From Roridomyces roridus (Eukaryota; Basidiomycota; Agaricomycetes; Agaricales; Mycenaceae): DNA of 64,000 bases. A model generated the notes under the pieces. The model made no database searches. It was given only the letters and a program-made list of their open reading frames with translations, and was not told where the DNA came from. Made by a program: the position numbers and the translations under genes. This document shows positions 46,744-57,934 of this stretch, piece by piece; positions within the stretch are counted from its first letter, which is position 1, and each line of letters begins with the position of its first letter. The stretch lies in NCBI GenBank assembly GCA_029378245.1, contig JARKIF010000070.1, forward strand, positions 1-64,000, given 5' to 3'.

Positions 46744-48294
46744 ATGCATCCTTGTCTTGATGTTACAGAAATGGTAGACCTCATTTTCACGGGGCTGAAG
46801 GAATACCGTCCTACCTTGGCCGCTCTGGCCAGGACTTGTCGGGGGTTCCATGAACCAGCTCTGGATGTGCTTTGGAGCGAACAAGATACACTACGCCACG
46901 TTCTCAAGTGTCTTCCATCCAGCTTGTGGGAGGAGATTCCCGGGAAATTCGGTAAACCCTTTCTGGTAAGGCTCTGTCTTGGTCAAAGTTCTCCTTTAAT
47001 GACCCCGCAGCGGATAACTGGGACAATGGAAGCGAAAGATTGGGATAGACCTCTGTCTTTCGCACGTCGCATCCAGACGCTGTCTCTGGACTTCTGCGAC
47101 GATAATGAATTGTTTCCGGATGCCACCGTATTCGAAGCGATCAGCGCAAGCTTCCCTCAGGGATATTTCTGCCCCAATCTTCGGACATTGCAATGGAGGC
47201 CAGACCCACACGCTCTCTTCCCCTTCATTCGTCTATTTCATGGCGACAAACTTGAAGCGGCCACGGTTCTAGTCTACGCTCTCGACGCATCTCTGCCCTC
47301 CGATGCAATCCCTCGGGCTCTCAAAAAGCTCGAGTTTGACTGCGCCGGGCACTACGATTTTACATGCCGAACCTCCTCCGACATCGTTATGTCCCTCGAT
47401 CGAATCGAGGAACTCTGCGTACCCAACCTCAATCGAGCGGCCTTCAAACATCTTTCACGACTTGGTACGCTCGTATCATTGGAGTTGGTATACGCAGATA
47501 TCCGATTCTCGGGTTCTCTACTTAACCTAACACAATCCCTCTCCACTCTATTCCCCGCCCTTCGCACGCTAAAATTGTCAAACACGTCGCCGGAATTCAT
47601 TCTCGACTTGCTCAGCATCTTGCCAGCCCATTGCCAGCTGGAGAGTTTCCATGCTGGCATCCAAACTTTTGCAAACCATGACCTGAGCGCCGTATACGCC
47701 GCTCTACCGACCCGTCTTTCGCCTGTCGCCCTCAGAAAACTGCACATAGTATCGGATTTCAGGGACAGGCAATCGCTCGCACATCCCAACGAATTTGCCC
47801 CCCTCTGTCTCTTTCAAAACCTCAGCCATCTTCGTCTCGAGCCCCCAATGGCGCTCGATGTAGACGATGCGATGGCTCTGGATTTTGCTCGGTCCTGGCC
47901 GAATTTGATTAGCCTTGTACTGAACTCTGGGCAGCCTTTCAAAACGACGTTAGGCTGCCTCCGTGGGTTCGCAGAGCATTGCCAGGGATTGAGCCATCTC
48001 GGTATCAATTTCGACGCCTCCGTCGTACCCTCGCTTTTGGAGTCGAGGATCTCGCAGAATTCGCTGACTGTTCTTAGCGTTGGCCAGAACTCGCCGGTCT
48101 ATGACCCACAGGCCGTCGGCAGGTTCTTGGCCGTGTTGTTTCCGGGTCTCAGGAAGATAAGTACTTCATGGTTGATGTGGGACTTGGATTCAGCTGAGGA
48201 TGAGGACGACGAGAACGACGAGTCTGGGGAAGAGTCTTACAGCAAGAGGTGGAGAGAGGTCGAAGCTTTGTTGCGGATGGGGTCTACTACATAA
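46744..48294 (+). CDS. F-box/LRR-like protein (tandem copy 3)
   Basis: 516 codons from MHPCLDVTEMVDLIFTGLKE; an upstream frame to 46468 is open but looks like the tail of copy 2 plus spacer, so I prefer the ATG shared with the other copies. It has the same layout as copy 2: TCRGFHEPALDVLWSEQDTL, RIQTLSLDFCDDNELFPDAT, LRTLKLSNTSPEFILDLLSI, FARSWPNLISLVLNSGQ and an acidic tail (SAEDEDDENDESGEESY). Differences from copy 2 are spread along the length, consistent with independent drift after duplication. Confidence 0.85.
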   Translation: MHPCLDVTEMVDLIFTGLKEYRPTLAALARTCRGFHEPALDVLWSEQDTLRHVLKCLPSSLWEEIPGKFGKPFLVRLCLGQSSPLMTPQRITGTMEAKDWDRPLSFARRIQTLSLDFCDDNELFPDATVFEAISASFPQGYFCPNLRTLQWRPDPHALFPFIRLFHGDKLEAATVLVYALDASLPSDAIPRALKKLEFDCAGHYDFTCRTSSDIVMSLDRIEELCVPNLNRAAFKHLSRLGTLVSLELVYADIRFSGSLLNLTQSLSTLFPALRTLKLSNTSPEFILDLLSILPAHCQLESFHAGIQTFANHDLSAVYAALPTRLSPVALRKLHIVSDFRDRQSLAHPNEFAPLCLFQNLSHLRLEPPMALDVDDAMALDFARSWPNLISLVLNSGQPFKTTLGCLRGFAEHCQGLSHLGINFDASVVPSLLESRISQNSLTVLSVGQNSPVYDPQAVGRFLAVLFPGLRKISTSWLMWDLDSAEDEDDENDESGEESYSKRWREVEALLRMGSTT

Positions 48295-49015
48295 ATGTTG
48301 GAGTCTTTAGGCCCGAGCTTCGTGAACAATGGGTGAAAAAGGCGGGGGGCGGACCAGGCCCAGAATTTAAGACCTTGGTATGCTATCTCCGTGCGGCACT
48401 CCAAAATGAAAGCAGCATGGGTTCTGCAAGGACCGCCGCAGATGATATGGGACCGCAGTTTCTTAGGCTCATCGCACGGACACTTTCGAATAAAATCTGG
48501 TTGTTCAGAGAAAGAGAGATTGCGAACGAAAGGAAGCCGCAGATCACGCCATCACCGTTTGCAGCTCTCACTTTGCACCACCCAACCCGCGCTCTGTCCT
48601 CTGCTGCCCCAGCCGCTGGCGGGCCCAAACTCTCTCGACGCCACCGGACGTCGCATCTAACGCCTTTCGACTCCCTTCGGACCGTGACCCGTGTCCGACT
48701 TCGCTGGCACCACCTTTCCGCGGTCAAGACTTCCCGTACATTCTGCACTACTTTAGAGCTTTCCTTTCGCGTCGGGTTTTGGTTTAAAGTACGCCGCTGA
48801 ACTGTCAAACGCGATTTCCTCTCATTTTCCTCCGCCGACAGACTGCTCGGAAGCCAGCTTCACTGCAGGGTGCTTTCACACGCAGGCACGTTTGTTTTAC
48901 TCATGCGTAGCTCGTTGCGTGGATCTCACAATCTCACCCCAGAACCAGTTAAAAATTACAAGTGGTGCGTCTTCTAAAGCTGCACGGTTTCCGCGTTTCT
49001 CAATGGCTCCAGGCA
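48295..49015. other. Spacer and promoter of the Sec2-like gene
   Basis: Open frames exist on both strands (plus 48249-48800, minus 48383-48808), but neither shows a domain or bias I would trust. CT-rich stretches from about 48540 to 48850 look like promoter DNA and 5' leader. Confidence 0.4.
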
Positions 49016-51918
49016 ATGGTAGAAGCCACCAATCCCACCAGCCCCACCCCAAGCATCGCCAATGGGGCACCACCAAAGAGCCCTTCCTCACACCGGCCGA
49101 ATGGCTCAGAGGCAGACGCTCAGGAAATGGTCATCAGCTCTCTACGGGCTCAGATACAGGACCTCTTCTCACAAGTGACGCAACTCAATGGCAAGCTCGT
49201 CAAATCTTACGACCGAGTATCAGACCTCGAGGACGACGTCCATGTTGCGTCCCAGCAAGCGCGCCAGTCCACACTCAAGATCTCCCAGCTTGAGCTCGAG
49301 CGCACCCAACACCTCTCAGCGCTCAATACGGGTCTCCTCGTGGAGAAGTCGCATGTTACAGCCGAGCTGACGCGGCTGATGGAGAAGGCGACAGAGGAGG
49401 CGGCTCAACGTGGGCAGGCGGAGAGCGCCAAGGCGGACATTGAGAAAGACTTGGATGATCTTAGCGCGACGTTGTTTGCGCAAGCCAATACCATGGTGGC
49501 AGAGGCCCGTTACGCCCAGTCGTTGATGGAACGCAAGGTTGAGCAAACCGAGGAGGCACTCAAGGGTGCGGAGGAGATGGTGGGAATAATGCAGCAGCAG
49601 ATGCAGGCTCTGCAACTCGCAAAGGATGACGCCGAGACAAAGACACGGGATATGCAGGCCGTTATGGGCAAGGGAAAGTGGGTGGACAGGCGGAGTGGGA
49701 GTAGCGGCGGTACTCTGGCCAAAGAGACCCGCTTGTTGAGCTCCCATCTTCCCTACCAGGAGTTCCTCCTGTTTGTCGCCCATTTGCGCTCCATACACCC
49801 GTCTTCGATGACTCCACCTGCCATAACTACCCTGTTGCCCATGGCTTTTCTGGCACGGCTGTCCTCTGAGGATTCGTAAGTCCATCGTCTTCACGTTTTA
49901 CTTTATTCATTCTTTGTCCCAGAGAGCCCACTGTCAGACTTGACCTCGCGCCTTCGCTCAATTGGCTATCTCGCCGCTCCGTTCTCGCCGCTATCCACAC
50001 CGGCCAACTCACCATTGAGCCCATGGCTTCCGGTGCTCTGCTCGCGGAGTCCTCCAGTTCAACAAACAGCAATATACCCGGCCTCAACAGTAGCAGCAAC
50101 AACATATCTTGCGCTCTTTGTGGAACACCAATATTTTCGACCCCGGATAATCCACACACCCACCAACGGCCACCCACTCACCCTATGAACAACCATAGCC
50201 CAAACAACTCGTGGTCGGCGTCTCTAAAAAAGACACTGTCATATTCTACTGTAAATGGCGGCTCACCGACTCCTCCTCCGCGGTCAATGGCCCGGCCAAC
50301 GGCTCTGACGATGCATGACCATTCTGCTCCGTATCCCCCGCAGATCTACATCTTCCGCATCGCGATGCCACTGCCGCCTCCACAACCCATGAACCCACCA
50401 ACGCGGACGTCGAGCCCGTCACCATTCTTACCCTCGGTCGGCTCGTCCAAGCCGGCCGTAACATCTACCCCGCCGCCGCCGCCGAACAACAGCGCTCTCG
50501 GGAACCTCTCGTTGAATTCGCTCACCCAATCCAGTGGCACTCAGTCGACTATATACCCACTGTGTACATCAGGATGGTGCCTTGCCCGACTGCGTATGAC
50601 TTGCTCGTTATGGGCGTTTGTACGGACGGGTATCGTGGAACGTGTGTGGGAAGAGGAGATTCCAAGCATCCTTCCAGTCCCCGCTCCGAGCAGCCAAGCA
50701 GGGGCGCCGCCTCCTGTACCGCCACGTCGCCGTGGGCTCTGGAGCATGGCGAGCAAACTGGGGGAGCGCGCTGTTAGCTGGAGTGGCGACGGGAGTAAGG
50801 AGAAGGAGAAGAAGGTCGAGGACAAGGTTTTGCCTACTCCTCCTCCTCCTCCTCCGGTACATCCTGTTCTTGCCACTCCATCGCGGCCAACGACGCCTGC
50901 ACCTCCGTTGCCGAAGAGGAGCGAAGGTCGAGCACGCCGGGGTACTGTTTCAATGCCAATGCCGCCGCCACCACTTCCACCACGGGATGTCCACAGGTTG
51001 GACTCGTCCTCGAATACACCTACGCCGCTCGCTACCCCTGCAGTCGAGCTGCCAAATCCTCATCCAGAGCCCCACGTTGTCTCTGTCTCCATCCCCGAAG
51101 AAGCGGAACCTCAGCCAGAGCCCGCCCCCGTTTCTCCTGTTAAAGCGATCAAGGCGGAGGAAGTCAAGGCAAAGAGATTTTCGGCTCATCAGGTTCCACT
51201 CCCTGATTCGCGGCCGGGTACGCCCGCGTCACCGGCTGAAATTCACCATGTTGTTCCGACGGCGACGGCTGGGACGGCACCACCTCCACTTCCTCGGCGT
51301 GCGGCTGCACGGCGGCCTGTACCTCCTCCGCCAGAAGTTCCAGCAGCAGCGGTGGCTGTGAGCGTACCGGCCACTGTCGCAGAAGAGCCGGTTGTTGCCC
51401 TTCCTGCTGTTGTGGAAGAGCCTGTTGTTGCTCTTCCTGCTGTCGCTGAAGAGTCGGTTGCTGTCCCTCCTGCTGCTGAAGAGTCGGTTGTTACTCCTCT
51501 TATTTCCGCGGAGGAACCCAGTGTTGCGACTGCAGAGGAGCCCACTCCTGTGCCGCCCGCAGAGGAGAGTCCCAAAGGAGACGAAAACAGCGCTGAAGAG
51601 GTCAAGGCCACCGAGTCTGCTGAACCGGAAACAACTGCCGAGGACGTGCTGTTTTCGGAAACGGAAGAACTGGAGAGAGCGGAAGGTCCGCAGGACGAGA
51701 AGACGATCACGATGACGGACAGTCCTCGCGTGGACTCGCCCGTGCCAAAGGAGGTGCTGTCTGACAACGAGGAAAAGGTCGAGGAAAAGAAGGCTGAAGA
51801 CGAAGAAGGCCATGAAGCGTACGTTGGGGAGGTAACATGGGAGGAGCGGACGTGGAAAGAGCTCGTCCGTTTGCGGGAGGAAATGTTCTGGGCTAGAATC
51901 GGGGCTCTTCGAGCGTAA
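49016..51918 (+). CDS. SEC2: Sec2-type Rab guanine nucleotide exchange factor
   Basis: Two exons, 49016-49875 and 49923-51918, join to 951 residues. Residues about 35-210 form the Sec2 coiled coil: ISSLRAQIQDLFSQVTQLNG, then the family hallmark DIEKDLDDLSATLFAQANTM and VAEARYAQSLMERKVEQTEE. The next part has CALCG and a conserved block CTSGWCLARLRMTCSLWAFV. The second half is Pro/Glu-rich and disordered: polyproline runs, repeated EEPVVALPAV units near 51370-51450 and PPLPRR-type SH3-binding motifs. It ends WEERTWKELVRLREEMFWAR. It activates the Sec4/Rab8 GTPase on secretory vesicles, important in hyphal tip growth. The tail is much longer than the exchange domain. Confidence 0.85.
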
Positions 51919-52055
51919 AATCGCTATGATATCTAAACAGCTCATCTTATTATTCGCATTATTCTATTGTAGAGAGCTTAGGAATGGAAATCTTTTTCGT
52001 ATTCTGTTTTGGGCGACTTCGGACTTGGCGGCGCTGCTTATTTAACTTTGGAAGC

Positions 52056-53333
52056 ATGGACCAATCGACGTCCTTTTCCGCAGAGTCCTACTTTGCTACT
52101 CAGCCGGCGCCGCCAACACTCGCGCAGGACATTGAAGGCGTAAAGGAGTTTGTAGCCCGTCAAGCAGCGAACAACCGAAGGGTGGTCCTCGTAACTGTGA
52201 GTCATAATCCTGCAATCCGAACTCATCGCTCAGTTTCGACTTGCAGAGTGGCGGGACGACGGTGCCATTGGAGCTCAATGTGTGAGATGAACACGGTCCA
52301 GACCATCTCATGCTGAGCGCTCTTACAGTGTGCGCTTCCTGGACAACTTTAGTGCTGGAACCCGTGGTGCCACCTCGGCCGAGTACTTTCTCAAGGCGGG
52401 CTATGCGGTCATCTTCATGCATAGGCAGTTCAGTTTGCAGCCATTCAGCAGGCACTACTCCCACTCGACCAACCCTTTCCTTGACTTTCTCGCCATTGAT
52501 GGCGACGGGGCCGACACGGAGGAGGTGGGCATCACACCCGATAAACGGGCGGACGCGGAGCTCTTCGGGGTGCTGAAGGAGTACAAGCGCGTGCAGGCCC
52601 TCGGCGCGTTGCATACCCTCGAATTCGTCACCGTCAACGACTACCTCTGGCTCCTGCGAGCCGTCTCGCAAGAATTGTCCGTTCTTCGACGTCGGGCGAT
52701 GTACTACCTCGCTGCCGCAGTGTCGGATTTCTTCTTGCCCCGACAGAAGATGGTGCGTCAATTGCTGCTAGCAAGCAAATCGGATTCTTACTGTGAGGTT
52801 TTCAGTCGGAGCACAAGATCCAATCTGGCAAAGGGAGCTTGCATATCGAGATGGATCAAGTACCCAAGGTACTCAAACCCATGGTCGAGGAATGGACTCG
52901 TGACGGGTACATCGTATCGTTCAAGGTGCCATCTCTTGTCTTCTTGGCATACATATACTAAACTTGTGCTTCTCAGCTCGAGACAGACGACGGTCTGCTC
53001 ATACCCAAGGCACGCGCGGCGCTCGAACGATACGGACACCAAGTCGTCATCGGGAACGAGCTTCACACTCGCAAGTATCAGGTCGTGTTTGTGGAGCGTA
53101 AGCGAAAACCGCTGCCCCCGCTGCCTCCTGGTGCGGACGATGATGAAGCTGGCGATGCTCCGGCACCTCCCCCAAAGTCGCCACAACTGGAAAGCATGAC
53201 CTTTGCCGAGTCTTGGATCCGCATCCCCGCTACGCCTGCGGTAGGAAATGTGAAGGAGATTGAAGAGGACATTATCGCCGAGCTGGTGAGGCGGCATGAT
53301 GCATGGATTGAATCCACACCTGCGGAGATATAG
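52056..53333 (+). CDS. CAB2: Phosphopantothenate-cysteine ligase
   Basis: ATG 52056 ([20 protein letters not shown]). Pieces: [20 protein letters not shown] across the first intron, [54 protein letters not shown], then [20 protein letters not shown] and [20 protein letters not shown]. It ends with [14 protein letters not shown] at 53333. At least five short exons. It couples cysteine to 4'-phosphopantothenate in coenzyme A synthesis. A Pro-rich insert ([20 protein letters not shown]) lies late in the protein. Confidence 0.92.
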
Positions 53334-53581
53334 TAACAATAACTACGAATGTATGTGTACTTGATAAACCGTTTTTTTAATGGCGAGTCGTGATCATGAT
53401 TCCGCAGAGCATAGTACAAGTAGTGGTAGGTACATTCATACATAAAAGTCCAGTCCAGTCCGAAAGATGCAGAAGATAAGGAACAGAGTCTGTGCAAGGG
53501 ATTAGACATAGGTATAGATACAGACCAAAGCGCTCAGCGAAATCGCTAAATATTTACAAAGAAGAAAAGGGTAAGTCAGTG

Positions 53582-56210
53582 TCATGAACCGGGACTGCGG
53601 CTCCCGCTCGCGCTGTTGTGTCGCACGCTGAAATAGTCGGGACCCTCGGGCGAGCGACCGCGCAAGTACGCGCTATGACGCCCGCTACCAATGCCCGTCA
53701 TGGGTGTTGGATTCATATCCTCGTCCACGCCTCCGACGTCTGGTATTAGCGGAAGATTCACGCTGAGCACCCGACTGTGCCTCCCAGATTCGGGAACCTG
53801 CTGCTGAGACTGCTCGGGGACGAGGAAAGGCGTAGGCGAGGAAGGGAGGATGTCCACCAGCTGAGGAGGCGGAGGCGGGGGCGAAGGCGCGAGTTCTTTC
53901 GAATCCCGATACGTCCCATCCTCGCCGACCAACTGCGAAGTCCGATCGGTGCTGACCGTATGCAGCGACTGCTTGTACGCCGTGAATCGCCTTTGCCGCA
54001 GCTCGTCTTCCGTAGGCATCCCGTCATCGCCACGCTTCGTGAGCGGGAACCCTCCAAGCGCGATAGCCAGATCCTTGGTCTTTGCATCACGCACACTTAA
54101 ATCGTTGTCCGCCTCGCGCCGCAAGCTACGCCGAACAATCAGCCACCTCACCCCGAAGAGCAAGACACACAGCGCTGCAAAGCTCCCCAACCCAATAAGC
54201 ACGTCGATACCGACATTTTGCTTGTGGCCGCCTGAATCGGTGGTGACAGGTTGTCCCGTGTCGCCAAGGGGCTGATTTAAAACCCGTACGCGGTGGAATT
54301 CCTCCATCGCAATGGTCGCGTTCGTCAGCGCCATGAGGCCAAGGAACGGCATCAGCTGCGCATCCGCAGCTGATGGTCCCGGGAACGTGCCATTATCAAA
54401 GGGCTGGTCGTAGGCTAGCACGGTATATGTGTTCCTGAGGAACGGGACGCCCAGAATCCTAGCAAGTCGAGAGGGTAAGTCGCGTTTCTTGGGGAAAAAA
54501 GACACGCACATATCACCAATGGGCGAATTCGGGCTGCTGAGTTGCGCATCCGCCAGATTCTGTATCATGCCGATGCAAAAGTCAGGACTGGTCGACGTGG
54601 ACGGTGGATCTGTTGTCAAATCCAGTGGGTGGACCGGAATTTCCCCCCGAGAATCCAGAGTCACCGTCAGATTTAATGGGGTTGTGCATGGAACGTAATC
54701 TGGTCGCCCGTCATTTCACGCACGGAAAACAGGCGTAAAGGAAACTCACACATATTGTCCGAGGCGCGCTGGATTCCGATGGCCCCATAGATGGCATCTG
54801 CTAGAGCCGTTGTTGTGAGGATCAAGGGAGTCCCTGTATCGAGCGAAGCACTGGGGAATGCGCCCCCGCTTGCACCCCGGCCCAATTGAATGGGAATCCG
54901 CGTACTGTTCGTGTAGACCGTGATGGCACGGACAGCGACTTTCCAAAAGTAACCCCTGTCAGTCGGGTCGTAGAGCGCGTCATACTCGACCTGCGACGGG
55001 TCTGGGACCACTGAAGATGGGTGTTGTCCAATCCCCAGTACTGAGGGTACCGTCGAGCTGCCTGGTCGCTCGAGAGCGATGGAGATGAAGCGCGCGGAGG
55101 GAGCGGAAGAAACAGGGGTGATGGAGAAGAGATTGGAGGCCAATATAGCACCGTCGGGGGTGTTGCCCAACTGTGGCCGGATCTCGCGCCCTATTATGGA
55201 GTCGTCGGGCAGCGCGAGACCCAGAACACCGGAGAACTGAGGAGTCAATGGCTCAGACTGTACAAAGTCTGCGGCAGCTGCAGGGTGACATTAGAAGGTG
55301 TGGCCAGCAAAGTGAGAGAGCGCACCCAGAGCCTGGTTGCTTATGCTGTAGTTGCCAATCGTCACCGTGTCCCAAAAGACAGGGCCGGAAACGTTCCCCA
55401 TTAAATATTGGATGTTGAAGTCCTTTCCAGTCGGGATCGCTTCTGAAGGGTCATAGAGCGGTATTGATCCGCATGAGCACGACGTCGAAGCGATCCACAA
55501 GTCGGACGACCCCGTGTCGACTTGAAGAGAGAAATTTTGGGGGTTGGGGCCGGATCCCACGAGAACGGGAAGGGAATAGATTCTGGACAGAATAGTCGGT
55601 CAGTACCGAGCGCATCACAGCCACCCCCGCACCCCGCATTCCTCAAAGTTTAGAGGCAGCTCCAAGGAAGCTCGCCTATTCGGCCGCTCCATCCACACAA
55701 ATGTCGCGTGCGGCCCGTGCAACACACAAAGGACACTCACACATCGTATGGTCCATTCTCAGAGTACTCGAGTGCTAGGACGACACCGTTAGGGTCGCCG
55801 TTGCCTGGAATGTCTACCGGCAGATCTCGCCGCAGTGAAGAGGCGTCGAAGCGCGGGGTAGCCCTCCCCTTTCCTTTGCTGGCCACCATTCCTTCTGTCC
55901 GGAGCCAAGGTGGAGGTATAGCAGGTCCCTCGTGGATGTCCTGGTTAAACGCAGACTGCGAGCCCTGGGAGTGGACAGGGACAGGGCGTGAGGGAGGACG
56001 GGAACGGGAAACGGAGGAAGAGGAAATACTGAATAAATGTGGGAGGCGCGGGCAAAGATGCCCTTGAGCGATCAAAAGGCCGCAAACGGAAACTGACAAT
56101 CACGCCAAGTCTGAATTGCAGTGAGAACAGAAAATTGGAATGTGTACAGTCCAAAAAACAAACAAGAGGAAGAAGGGAAGAAGGAAGTTACATAAAAAGG
56201 CGGGAAACAT
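53582..56210 (-). CDS. Membrane-anchored aspartic protease (pepsin family)
   Basis: I place the start at 56210: MFPAFLCNFLLPFFLLFVFW is a strong signal sequence, and its exon joins in frame through a 75-base intron to ISSSSVSRSRPPSRPV. A propeptide with basic pairs (FDASSLRRDLPVD) follows. The first active site is QVDTGSSDLWIAS, the second SLDTGTPLILTTT. ILGVPFLRNTYTVLAYDQ is the typical late pepsin-like motif. Beyond the protease, residues GIDVLIGLGSFAALCVLLFG and on form a TM helix, followed by about 170 cytoplasmic residues rich in Pro/Ser. Probably a plasma-membrane or endomembrane protease; the long cytoplasmic tail is unusual for yapsin-like enzymes. At least six exons. Confidence 0.85.
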
Positions 56211-56484
56211 TGTCAGTTTTACGTCTTTCCCGCAGAAGAGGCCGTGTGGCGCAGTGTTCTTGGTGAAGCTGGACAGAAACATGCGAGACATGCCCGGTCA
56301 TGCGACACCGTAGTCAACGGAACATCCCCGAGCGTCAAAGTCAATAAAAAAAGGGAAGAGCAGCATCCCGTACTTCAGGGCCGGTCCAATTTTATATCTC
56401 GGAATGCTTACCACGGCGAGGCTTCAACCTGACTGGTGATGTCTACCGCCCTGCGGCCTCATCAACCCAGGGTTTCGGGAGAAA

Positions 56485-57595
56485 ATGCGAGTATGTCGGC
56501 GCCGGGAAATTCGGGGCGTCGACAAGGCGTCGATGGAACACGAGGAAGAAAAATTAGAGCAGCATCAAGCGGCTGATGGGCAATCAAATCAAGACTTTTT
56601 CATGACCGTCATCCCCACCGACGCACTCGCGTGCCTGTCCTCTTCTTCGCAAGAAACGATCCTCAGACTCGCAGCTCACGCCTGGGATCCTCCCGATCTG
56701 TCCGTCAGTCATCCCGTCCCTTGAAGTCCGGAGAAACTGATCCTTTTGCATCCAGGTCCGCGTTCCCGAAATCTAGACTCGCCGCAGTCCTCATTTTGCT
56801 CTACGAAGAATTCGGCGAGCTCCGTGTGTTATTGACGACGCGGTCTAAAGCTCTACGTACGCATGCCGGACAAACTGCGCTTCCTGGCGGCAGGGCCGAT
56901 GAATCCGACATGGATTTGGTCCAGACTGCCGTGCGTGCCACAATTCCTTCTTGACGGAATCTTTCATTGAAATGTCTTCCAGTTGCGTGAAGCGCACGAA
57001 GAAGTGGCCCTCCCTCTCTCCTCGCCGCATATCCACACCGTCGCGACTCTCGAGCCTTTCATCTCGCTACACAGGCTCGTCGTGACGCCCATAATCGCGT
57101 TACTGACAGACCCCACGCTCATCTCCACCCTCCGTGCCTCCCAGGACGAAGTCTCTCTCATCTTCAGCCACCCGCTCGCAGCCATTCTCGATCCGTCCAT
57201 CTTACCCAAAGAGACGCTCGCCGCTGCTGGAACCGAGGATTGGATCTACGAAACCGAACTGCACGTATGTCAGCACGCCTCTGCTGCGCTCGGACTGAAC
57301 ACTAATCTCGCTTCCACGCAGAGTCCAACGGATTCGGTCGTCGCTGCTCTAGGCGACGCCACCTACCGAATGCATCGTTTCCGCAGCACGGCGTCCCCTA
57401 TAAAGGGGTTAACAGCAGACATTTTGGTTAGTTCTGTCTGTGAAACTGCAACGAGTTATACCTAATTTCTCATAGATGCATGTCGCCGAGGTTGCTTTTG
57501 GACGCCCGCCTGTTTACGAGAGATGGGCGGAGGGTCAACCCCGAGGGTTCGCGACATATTGCGAGCTGCTTGGACTTCCGCAGTCAGAGAATTAA
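56485..57595 (+). CDS. PCD1: Nudix hydrolase, probable CoA diphosphatase
   Basis: The start is uncertain: in-frame ATGs lie at 56485, 56533 and 56602, and the last (MTVIPTDALACLSSSSQETI) begins the conserved part. Then SRLAAVLILLYEEFGELRVL, LTTRSKALRTHAGQTALPGG and the Nudix box completed across an intron: GGRADESD..., joined to LREAHEEVAL. This has the REXXEE core and the preceding Gly of the GX5EX7REUXEEXGU motif. HTVATLEPFISLHRLVVTPI and FGRPPVYERWAEGQ follow. Pcd1-type enzymes hydrolyse CoA, or oxidised CoA, in peroxisomes. No clear PTS1 (end is PQSEN). Four or five exons. Confidence 0.8.
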
Positions 57596-57934
57596 TTGTC
57601 CGCTCTTAGATGGCTTACATTGTAGAGCTCCAATATTGTAGAAGAAATACCGTTCGGCATCCGAATCGCACCAATATAGACACTTGCCTTGCCGTTTCTG
57701 TGGTTCGCCTTCGACACGAGGAATCGAGCGGACCTATGTACCGCGAAAGGCATGAAATAATAATGAAAACTCGTAACAAAGAGGGAATTTCAGATTTCGC
57801 GCCATCCAGGATCCTGGCGCCCATCCCACCCGCAGATTCCGATTTAACCATTACTAGTACTGTCCAGTCACGTTAGCGAAGTCACATGATCGCTCGTCCT
57901 TTGGCCAGAGCCATCATCATCCAACCTTCGAGCA
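57596..57934. promoter_or_regulatory. Spacer and BTB promoter
   Basis: No gene. The right end carries the E-box-like TCACATGATC at 57882-57891, 44 bases before the BTB start. Confidence 0.45.
57882..57891. promoter_or_regulatory. E-box-like site TCACATGATC upstream of a BTB gene
   Basis: AGTCACATGATCGCTC here is the exact reverse complement of GAGCGATCATGTGACT at 10219-10234 before the BTB gene on the opposite strand. The genes point in opposite directions, so the box has the same orientation relative to transcription in both. Confidence 0.6.

Noticed and set aside
48249..48800. 183-codon frame after the F-box trio
   Set aside because: Begins inside the F-box gene in another frame and has no recognisable domain; likely promoter DNA.
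51229..51945. 238-codon minus-strand frame, Arg/Ser-rich
   Set aside because: Opposite the repetitive Pro/Glu-rich part of the Sec2-like gene; low-complexity shadow.
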